From: RUG572 sp051884915
Lineage (GTDB): Bacteria; Verrucomicrobiota; Kiritimatiellia; RFP12; UBA1067
Direction of reading: 5' to 3'
Assembly: GCA_051884915.1 (NCBI GenBank)
Contig: JBJEWF010000087.1
Span: 51,101-115,100, forward strand
DNA: 64,000 nucleotides
Below are positions 58,087-64,000 of the stretch, piece by piece; position 1 is the stretch's first letter; each line of letters starts with the position of its first letter. The position numbers and the translations under genes are program-made. The notes beneath the pieces are model-generated. The model did no database searches, was not told the DNA's origin, and worked only from the letters and a program-made list of their open reading frames with translations.

Positions 58087-59787
58087 TCAGGTGTAGCGCA
58101 AGACCTCGTCGACCGTCGTGTAGCCGTCGAGAATCGCGCGCACGCCGTCTTCGCGCATCGTCCGCATGCCGAGTTCGCGGGCCTTTTCCCGGATGATCAG
58201 CGTGGGCGAGCGCGCGTTGATCAGTTCACGGATCGGATTCGAAACGCGCAGGTATTCGAAGATGGCCTTGCGCCCCTTGTAGCCCGTGCCATTGCAGGTC
58301 TTGCAGCCCTTGCCGAAATAGAACGGGCGCCCGCCGATCTGGTCGCGCGTCAGATTGATGCGGTCAAGGGTTTCGTTGTCCGGCTCGTACCCTTCCTTGC
58401 ACTCCTTGCAGCAGGTGCGCAGCAGACGCTGCCCCAGCACGGCCTCCAGCGTGGAGGCGACCATGTAGGGCGCCACGTTCATGTCGACGAAACGCATCAC
58501 GGCGCCGGCCGCGTCGTTCGTATGGAGCGTGGAGAACACCAGATGGCCGGTCAATGCGGCCTGGATGGCGATTTCCGCCGTTTCGAGGTCACGGATTTCC
58601 CCGATCATGATGATGTCCGGGTCTTGACGCAGGAAGGCGCGCAGGACCTTCGGAAAGTCGTTGCCGACTTCATGGTTGATCGGAACCTGGACAATGCCGT
58701 CCATGTCGTATTCGACAGGTTCCTCGGCCGTCAGCAGCTTGGTGTCGATCTGGTTGATCCGGCGAAGCACCGAATAGAGCGTCGTCGTCTTGCCGGAACC
58801 CGTCGGCCCCGTCACCACGATGATGCCGTTCGGCTTCTCGATGTCCATCGAGACCTGTTCGTAGACGTCTTCGGGAAGACCCACGTTTTCGAGGTCGAGC
58901 GACGTTGCGCTCTGGTCGAGAATACGCATGACCACCGATTCGCCGTGAGACGTCGGAAGACAGCTCACGCGCAGGTCGACCGGGCGTCCCGCCACATTGA
59001 TGGCGATGCGTCCGTCCTGCGGCACGCGGCGTTCGGCAATGTTCAGGTTGGCCATGATCTTCACGCGGGAGATGATGGCCGGCGCCATCGACACGTCCGG
59101 AGCCTTCACTTCGTACAACGCGCCGTCCACGCGGTAGCGGATCTTGAAATCGCGCTCGAACGGTTCGATATGGATGTCGGCCGCGCGATCGACGACGCCC
59201 TGGTAGAGAATCATGTTGACGAACTTGACGATCGCATTGTTGTTGGCGGCGCCTTCCAGCGCGGCGACGTCGTTCGGATCGCTCTTGAGCGTTTCGTCGG
59301 CATCAAGCCCTTCGCCCAGCGACTTCAGCATGTCCTCGACGGAATCGGCCGCATCGCCGTAGTGCTGGGAGATGCGCTCCATCACGTCCTTTTCGCGGGC
59401 CATGACGAACCGGACCTCTTTCGACAGCGCGAAGACGACTTCGTCGGACACGCGCGGATCGACGAGGTTGGACGTCGCCAGGGTCACGGAATTGTCCTCA
59501 ACGCCGACGCAGAGGACGTTGTACATGCGCGCGATGGAGGCGGGAATCGCCTCGATCGTTTCGGAGGACAGCTCCATGTTCGCGAGATCGACGACCTCGC
59601 AGCCCTGGTAGGCGGCCATCATGCCAAGCAGCGTGTCTTCGTCCAGATACCCGCCATCGACGATGATCTGGCGGATCGTCTTGCCGCCGTCGTTGCGCTG
59701 TTCCTCGCGAACGGACTCCACGCCCGCCTCGTCGAGAACGCCGTTCTGGACCAGCAGGTCCAACAGGGGATCGAATGCTTCCGACAT
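58087..59787 (-). CDS. pilB: Type IV pilus/type II secretion assembly ATPase (PilB/GspE), copy 1
   Basis: Encodes 566 residues. An N-terminal MshEN-like domain (about 1-150) precedes the GspE ATPase: VTGPTGSGKTTTLYSVL (Walker A), IRDLETAEIAIQAALTGH (Walker B/His box region), FSTLHTNDAAGAVMRFVDM. A zinc-binding tetracysteine (CCKEC...CKTCNGTGYKGRKAIFEYL) is present, as in PilB/GspE extension motors. Its ATG directly follows the pilT stop codon (TAAATG). It may power pilus extension or a secretion pseudopilus at the inner membrane. Confidence 0.93.
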   Translation of the reverse strand: MSEAFDPLLDLLVQNGVLDEAGVESVREEQRNDGGKTIRQIIVDGGYLDEDTLLGMMAAYQGCEVVDLANMELSSETIEAIPASIARMYNVLCVGVEDNSVTLATSNLVDPRVSDEVVFALSKEVRFVMAREKDVMERISQHYGDAADSVEDMLKSLGEGLDADETLKSDPNDVAALEGAANNNAIVKFVNMILYQGVVDRAADIHIEPFERDFKIRYRVDGALYEVKAPDVSMAPAIISRVKIMANLNIAERRVPQDGRIAINVAGRPVDLRVSCLPTSHGESVVMRILDQSATSLDLENVGLPEDVYEQVSMDIEKPNGIIVVTGPTGSGKTTTLYSVLRRINQIDTKLLTAEEPVEYDMDGIVQVPINHEVGNDFPKVLRAFLRQDPDIIMIGEIRDLETAEIAIQAALTGHLVFSTLHTNDAAGAVMRFVDMNVAPYMVASTLEAVLGQRLLRTCCKECKEGYEPDNETLDRINLTRDQIGGRPFYFGKGCKTCNGTGYKGRKAIFEYLRVSNPIRELINARSPTLIIREKARELGMRTMREDGVRAILDGYTTVDEVLRYT

Positions 59788-60882
59788 TTAGCGCTGCCCC
59801 ATTTCTTCCTTGAGCTTGGCGACGACGGTATCGGGATCCTGGCTCTTGGTGATGAGTTCGTCGTAGGAGATGAGTCCGTTGCGGTAATGCTGCATCAGGC
59901 ACGTGTCCAGCGTCACCATGCCGAACTTCGCGCCCGTCTGGATGTCCGAACGGATCTGGAAGGTCTTGTTGTCGCGAATGCGCGAGCGGATGGACGGCGT
60001 CGCCAGCATGATCTCAAAGGCGGCAATCCGGCCGTGGACCTCGCCGTTGGCGTCGAGCCGGGGCAGCAGGATCTGCGAGATGACCGCCTGCAAACCCACG
60101 GAGAGCTGCGTGCGGACCTGTTCCTGCTGGTCCGTCGGGAAGGCGTCGACGATGCGGTCGATCGTCTCCGCGGCGCCAGTCGTGTGCAGCGTGCCGAATA
60201 CCAGATGGCCCGTTTCGGCCGCGGTGATGGCCGCGCCAATCGTCTCAAGGTCGCGCATTTCGCCGACGAGAATCACATCCGGATCCTGGCGCAGGGCGCG
60301 GCGAATGGCCTCGGCGAAGGACGGCACGTCGGCGCCGACTTCGCGCTGCGTGACCAGCGACTTCTTCGACGTGTGGTAGAATTCGATCGGGTCTTCGATC
60401 GTGATGATGTGGACGCCGCGTTCCTGGTTGATGACGTCGATCATCGAGGCGAGCGTCGTCGACTTGCCGGAACCCGTCGGCCCCGTCACGAGAATCAGGC
60501 CGCGCGGCTTGAAGAGCAGTTCCTTGACGGTTTCCGGGAGGCCGATCTTCTCCAGCGTCAGAAGCGTCGACGGAATCATGCGCGCCACGCAGCCCCAGCG
60601 CTTGCGCTCCTTGAAGACGGAAACGCGGAAACGCGTCCCGTCGTCGTGCGCGACGGCGAAATCCGCGCCCCCATGCCGCTCGACTTCCTCGATCTGCTCC
60701 GGCGTCATGATTTCCGTGCAGAGCTTATAGGTGTCCTCCTCCGTGAACGAATCGTCGGCAATCGCCACGAGTTCGCCATGGACGCGCAGTTCCGGCGGCA
60801 TCCGCGCGCGCACGTGCAGGTCGGACGCGCCCTCGTCGATTGTCGCCTGCAGCAGATCCTTCATCGTAATTTCCGTCGCCAT
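59788..60882 (-). CDS. pilT: Type IV pilus retraction ATPase
   Basis: Encodes 364 residues. PilT features are ASDLHVRARMPPELRVHGEL at the N-terminus, LVTGPTGSGKSTTLASMID (Walker A), HIITIEDPIEF, REVGADVPSFAEAIRRALRQ, GEMRDLETI (Walker B) and AAETGHLVFGTLHTTGAAETIDRIVD. It depolymerises pili by retraction. It lies between two PilB-like genes in one operon. No signal peptide, as expected for a cytoplasmic motor. Confidence 0.95.
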   Translation of the reverse strand: MATEITMKDLLQATIDEGASDLHVRARMPPELRVHGELVAIADDSFTEEDTYKLCTEIMTPEQIEEVERHGGADFAVAHDDGTRFRVSVFKERKRWGCVARMIPSTLLTLEKIGLPETVKELLFKPRGLILVTGPTGSGKSTTLASMIDVINQERGVHIITIEDPIEFYHTSKKSLVTQREVGADVPSFAEAIRRALRQDPDVILVGEMRDLETIGAAITAAETGHLVFGTLHTTGAAETIDRIVDAFPTDQQEQVRTQLSVGLQAVISQILLPRLDANGEVHGRIAAFEIMLATPSIRSRIRDNKTFQIRSDIQTGAKFGMVTLDTCLMQHYRNGLISYDELITKSQDPDTVVAKLKEEMGQR

Positions 60883-60942
60883 AAGCTCTCCTCGTTCTTT
60901 CCGATGGTCTTGTTCCGTCCGCCATTCGACCGCCGAGCCGCA

Positions 60943-62607
60943 TCAGTCGGCGTCGCCCATCGTCGCCTGCAGCACTTCCCGCAGAGAGGTCATGCCCGAG
61001 GCGACCTTCAGCATGCCGTCCTCGCGCAACGTGCGCATGCCCATTTCGCGGGCGCGCTGGCGCAGAACCGTGGACGGCGCGTGGTCGAAAATGAGACGCT
61101 GGATCGTGTCGTCGACTTCGAAGATTTCGAAAATGCCCTTGCGGCCCTTGTAGCCGTTGTTGCACTTCGCGCATCCCTTGCCCACGTACATGTGTTCGGG
61201 GATCGTCTTCGCGATCGAACCCAGCATCTTGAGATCGCGTTCCGTCGGCGTGTATTCCTCCTTGCAGTTGACGCAGATGGCGCGAACCAGACGCTGGGCC
61301 AGGACGGCCCGCAGCGCGGAGGCCACCAGAAACGGCTTCACGCCCATGTCCGTCAGACGCGTGACGGCGGACGGCGCATCGTTGGTGTGAAGGGTCGAGA
61401 ACACCAGATGGCCCGTCAGGGCCGCCTCCATGGCGATGTCCGCCGTTTCCGAGTCGCGGATTTCGCCGATCATCACGATGTTCGGGGCCTGGCGCAGAAT
61501 CGAGCGCAGCGCCGCCGAAAAGTCAAGGCCGACGTCGCGGTTCACCTGCACCTGGTTGATGCCCGACATCTGGTATTCGACAGGATCCTCCACCGTGATC
61601 AGCTTCTTGTCCGGCGTATTGATCTGGCCCAGCGCGGCGTAGAGCGTCGTCGACTTGCCGGAACCCGTCGGCCCCGTCACGAGCACCACGCCATCGGAGA
61701 GGTGGATGAAACGCTCGAACTTGTTCTGGTCGTCCGACAGGAAACCCAGTTGCGGCAGTCCCAGCGAGAGATTCTCCTTGTCGAGAATACGCATGACGAT
61801 CGACTCGCCATGGTTCGTGGGCACCGTCGATACGCGCAAGTCGAGGTCGCGGCCGCCCACGTTCACCTGGATGCGGCCGTCCTGCGGGATGCGCTTTTCG
61901 GAAATCTTGATCTTCGACATGATCTTGATTCGCGAAATCAAGGCGCCCTGCAGGCGTTTCGGCGGCGAGTCCATCTTGCGGAGCGCGCCGTCGATGCGGT
62001 ATCGGACGCGGAATTCCTTCTCCATCGGCTCAAGATGGATGTCGGACGCCTTCATCTTGATGGCGTTCGACAGCAGCAGGCCGGCCAGCTTGATGACCGG
62101 CGCGTCGTCGCCCGTCGCATCGTCGTCGCCGCCGAAGCCGTCGTCATTGCGCGTCGTGATCTCCTCGGCGCCGCTCGGATAGAGCTTTTCCATGACGGCT
62201 TTGACTTCCGCCGCAGGCGCCAGCACGGCCTGCACGTCGCGGCCGTGGAGCACATAGCGCAGCGAGTCGACCGCGTCATATCCCATCGGGTCGGACAGAA
62301 CGACCGTAACCGAGTCGGCGTCCTTCATGACGGGGGCGACACCATACTTGTGCGCGATTTCCGAAGTGATTTCCTTCCCGATTTCGGGATCGATGGCCGA
62401 AGGGTCGATGCTCACATATTTCATGCCGAAGGTGTCGGCAATCGTTCCAAGAACATCGTCTTCGGTGATTTCGCCAGATGCCACAAGAACGTCCAAGGTC
62501 GTTTCATTGCCCTCGCGCAACGCCTGGGAGGCGTTGTCGAGCTGCTCGGCGGTGACATAGCCCTTCTCGCGAAGGAGCTGCAGTACGTATTCGTCGTTCG
62601 AAGTCAT
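60943..62607 (-). CDS. Type IV pilus/type II secretion assembly ATPase (PilB/GspE), copy 2
   Basis: Encodes 554 residues. Same architecture as copy 1: an MshEN domain, LVTGPTGSGKSTTLYAALGQ, LITVEDPVEYQMSGINQVQV, IGEIRDSETADIAMEAALTG and the zinc tetracysteine (CVNCKEEY...CAKCNNGYKGRKGIFEIFE). Both copies have intact motifs. The ATG at 62607 is chosen because TATAAT (62627-62622) lies 14 bases upstream and a TTGCGC -35 is 17 bases further. It is first gene of the operon. Confidence 0.92.
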   Translation of the reverse strand: MTSNDEYVLQLLREKGYVTAEQLDNASQALREGNETTLDVLVASGEITEDDVLGTIADTFGMKYVSIDPSAIDPEIGKEITSEIAHKYGVAPVMKDADSVTVVLSDPMGYDAVDSLRYVLHGRDVQAVLAPAAEVKAVMEKLYPSGAEEITTRNDDGFGGDDDATGDDAPVIKLAGLLLSNAIKMKASDIHLEPMEKEFRVRYRIDGALRKMDSPPKRLQGALISRIKIMSKIKISEKRIPQDGRIQVNVGGRDLDLRVSTVPTNHGESIVMRILDKENLSLGLPQLGFLSDDQNKFERFIHLSDGVVLVTGPTGSGKSTTLYAALGQINTPDKKLITVEDPVEYQMSGINQVQVNRDVGLDFSAALRSILRQAPNIVMIGEIRDSETADIAMEAALTGHLVFSTLHTNDAPSAVTRLTDMGVKPFLVASALRAVLAQRLVRAICVNCKEEYTPTERDLKMLGSIAKTIPEHMYVGKGCAKCNNGYKGRKGIFEIFEVDDTIQRLIFDHAPSTVLRQRAREMGMRTLREDGMLKVASGMTSLREVLQATMGDAD

Positions 62608-62621
62608 TTTACCCGGCACGC

Positions 62622-62650
62622 ATTATACCGAAACTCGTCTCGCCGCGCAA
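62622..62650 (-). promoter_or_regulatory. Promoter of the pilus ATPase operon
   Basis: TTGCGC (62650-62645), 17-base spacer, TATAAT (62627-62622) on the minus strand. The leader to the ATG at 62607 is only about seven bases. Confidence 0.75.
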
Positions 62651-62761
62651 CGGGAATGAAAATCTTTCCGCCATGCCGCGCCGCCGCAACCGCATCCGCC
62701 TTTTCCCCCGCTCAAGGACGCCGGAATTTCAAACGGGAGGCCTCGCGTTTGAACCGCATGG

Positions 62762-62785
62762 TTGCGGCGGCGATTGCCGCCGCAA
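62762..62785 (-). terminator. Hairpin downstream of the GH97 gene
   Basis: A nine-base-pair stem TTGCGGCGG/CCGCCGCAA with a six-base loop lies seven bases after the GH97 stop codon. No T-run follows, so termination strength is doubtful. Confidence 0.35.
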
Positions 62786-62792
62786 TCCACGG

Positions 62793-64000
62793 CTACTTGA
62801 ATATCGCCACGGCCCCGCCCTCGCCGCAGAGACGGAGCCTCAACGTGTCGCCCTTCCGGAACTGCCTCTTTTCGATCCGGATGGCGTTCGGGTCCCGGGG
62901 CGTCTTTGCCATGTCGTCGGCATAAATTGTCGCCTCGTACGGCCGGTCGCCGAGCATGTCGAGCTTTACGGCCACCTCGCGTCCGTCCACCGTAAACGCG
63001 GCGAAGCAGAACGAGCCGTCATAGGCTTCCCGCATCACCCCGTAATACTCGCCGAGTTTGCTCTCGCGCATGACGACGGTATTCTTCCAGACGGTCGGCA
63101 AGTTCCGCAGCGCCTCGATGCCAGGCTGGTTGCGGTAGTTGCACGGCCAGTCGCAAAGCGTCATGAGCGGCGAATCGTACGCGAAGCAAAGCGCGAGCGC
63201 ATGGGCGCGGGTGCCGACTTCCTCGGGGAAGATTTGCGCGTTGTTCCCGGCGGCCTGTTCGCGGACGTACTGCGGCACGAAATCCTTCGAATACACCGCC
63301 TTGAAGCCACCCGGCGTATAGTCCGCCGGACCCACCAGAAAGCGTGTGAACGGCAGCGTCGCCATGTGCCGCGGCGTAATCCAGCCGTAAAACTTGTTCA
63401 TCTCGTTGCCGCGGATTCCCTCGCGCGTAATCTGGTTGGGCCAGGTCCGGTTCATGCCGGTCGGATGGTATGCCGCGTGGAAGTTGACCATCAAATGGTG
63501 CTTGGCCGCCGCGCGCACGATTTTTTCGTACCAGTTGACCATCCACTGGTCTTCACGGCCCATGAAGTCGATCTTGACGCCTTTCACGCCCCAGCGCTCG
63601 AATTTGGCGAAGGTTTCTTCGAGTCCGTTAAATAGATTGTCGATGACGTCCCACCAGAACCAGAGCCAGATGCCGACGTCCTTCTCCTTGGCATACGCGA
63701 GGATCTTCGGCAAATCATACCCCGCGCGCGGCTCCAGCTTCACGTTGTCGCCTTTGACCGGCCGCCCGTACCAGCCGGCATCGATCGTATGGTACGGCCA
63801 GCCCATCTCCGCGGCGAAATCGATTTGGCGCAGCGTCTCGTCGGTCTCGGGGAACACGGCAACGCCCGCGCGGGCCGCCCACCAGTCCCAGCCGGTCGCG
63901 CCCGGCTTGACCCAGCTGAAGTCGCCCTCCGGCGGCGGATTGAGCGCCATGATCACGTCGGTGCCGTCCAGCAGCGCCACCTCGTTCTCGGCGATCAGCA
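62793..64000 (-). CDS. GH97 glycoside hydrolase, C-terminal part (cut by the window edge)
   Basis: At least 402 residues are visible; the reading frame continues beyond the right edge (…LIAENEVALLDG), so the N-terminal beta-sandwich is missing. The barrel shows the GH97 pattern WVKPGATGWDWWAARAG, TIDAGWYG, GIWLWFWWDVID, GVKGVKIDFMGREDQ, MVNFHAAYHPTGMNRTWPN, GIRGNEMNKF, LVGPADYTPGGF and FPEEVGTRAHALALCFAYDSP. The family removes alpha-glucosyl or alpha-galactosyl residues. The Asp of KIDFMGREDQ is placed like the nucleophile of retaining alpha-galactosidase members, but the exact activity is not certain. Confidence 0.9.
   Translation of the reverse strand, partial: LIAENEVALLDGTDVIMALNPPPEGDFSWVKPGATGWDWWAARAGVAVFPETDETLRQIDFAAEMGWPYHTIDAGWYGRPVKGDNVKLEPRAGYDLPKILAYAKEKDVGIWLWFWWDVIDNLFNGLEETFAKFERWGVKGVKIDFMGREDQWMVNWYEKIVRAAAKHHLMVNFHAAYHPTGMNRTWPNQITREGIRGNEMNKFYGWITPRHMATLPFTRFLVGPADYTPGGFKAVYSKDFVPQYVREQAAGNNAQIFPEEVGTRAHALALCFAYDSPLMTLCDWPCNYRNQPGIEALRNLPTVWKNTVVMRESKLGEYYGVMREAYDGSFCFAAFTVDGREVAVKLDMLGDRPYEATIYADDMAKTPRDPNAIRIEKRQFRKGDTLRLRLCGEGGAVAIFK

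Noticed and set aside
58522..62925. A 1467-codon open frame on the plus strand
   Set aside because: It is fully antisense to the three well-conserved pilus ATPase genes and has no domain of its own.
1..64000. CRISPR arrays, insertion sequences, prophage or integron features
   Set aside because: No spaced direct repeats, transposase, integrase or capsid-like genes were found on either strand.

Overview
The window looks like a chromosome segment of an uncultured, GC-rich, Gram-negative, carbohydrate-degrading bacterium of the PVC group, most likely Kiritimatiellota. This is inferred from gene content: LpxK and LpxL-type lipid A functions, UDP-galactofuranose synthesis, type IV pilus ATPases, many secreted glycoside hydrolases (GH92, GH50-like, GH97, GHL10, a DUF6259-type protein), a eukaryotic-type hexokinase and PVC-style BatA/BatB/MoxR genes. 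I see no phage, insertion sequence, CRISPR array or integron. Apart from one tRNA and a two-gene pair at about 57.1-58.0 kb, every gene is on the minus strand, so the text below follows transcription from right to left inside each block.

Layout. 1-4.1 kb: a secreted TPR operon cut by the left edge. 4.2-6.2 kb: rpsT, pgk and tRNA-Thr(CGT) with a strong terminator. 6.2-9.8 kb: a secreted alpha-barrel-like protein and a parallel beta-helix protein. 10.0-13.9 kb: hexokinase, galK and an FHS sugar symporter, a complete uptake and phosphorylation module for glucose/galactose. 14.0-22.1 kb: two acyl carrier proteins, a three-domain fusion (membrane region + AMP-ligase + hotdog dehydratase), a LolA-like protein, an MMPL exporter fused to an LpxL-type acyltransferase, an AEC permease and a MATE pump. 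This resembles an aryl-polyene/flexirubin-type locus but has no ketosynthase or ketoreductase. 22.4 kb: tRNA-Leu(TAG). 22.6-24.4 kb: an esterase and a glycerophosphodiesterase. 24.6-32.4 kb: a five-gene operon GH92-pncC-GH50-like-lpxK-GHL10 with a possible leader ORF. 32.5-37.7 kb: a fatty acid ligase, a membrane protein, a small HI0933 flavoprotein, a PHP phosphatase and an EamA permease.

37.8-49.4 kb: an eleven-gene run moxR-DUF58-BatD-like-batA-batB-secreted protein-argH-exbB-exbD-heptaheme cytochrome-apbE, with most junctions overlapping or within a few bases. 49.5-53.8 kb: a Nif3-like protein, glf, a glycosyltransferase, prmC and a DUF3127 protein with an SSB-like acidic tail. 53.8-58.0 kb: a secreted DUF6259-type protein, a DEDDh exonuclease and a divergent pair of small membrane proteins. 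58.1-62.6 kb: pilB-like, pilT and a second pilB-like gene. 62.8 kb to the right edge: the C-terminal part of a GH97 enzyme.

A recurrent regulatory signature is a -10 box 6-8 bases upstream of an ATG, often in an extended TGn form and without a Shine-Dalgarno sequence. This predicts leaderless mRNAs for at least eight genes, while other genes carry clear AAGGA/GGAGG sites. The most unusual content is the ketosynthase-less ACP/fusion operon and the Bat-ExbBD-heptaheme cytochrome operon.
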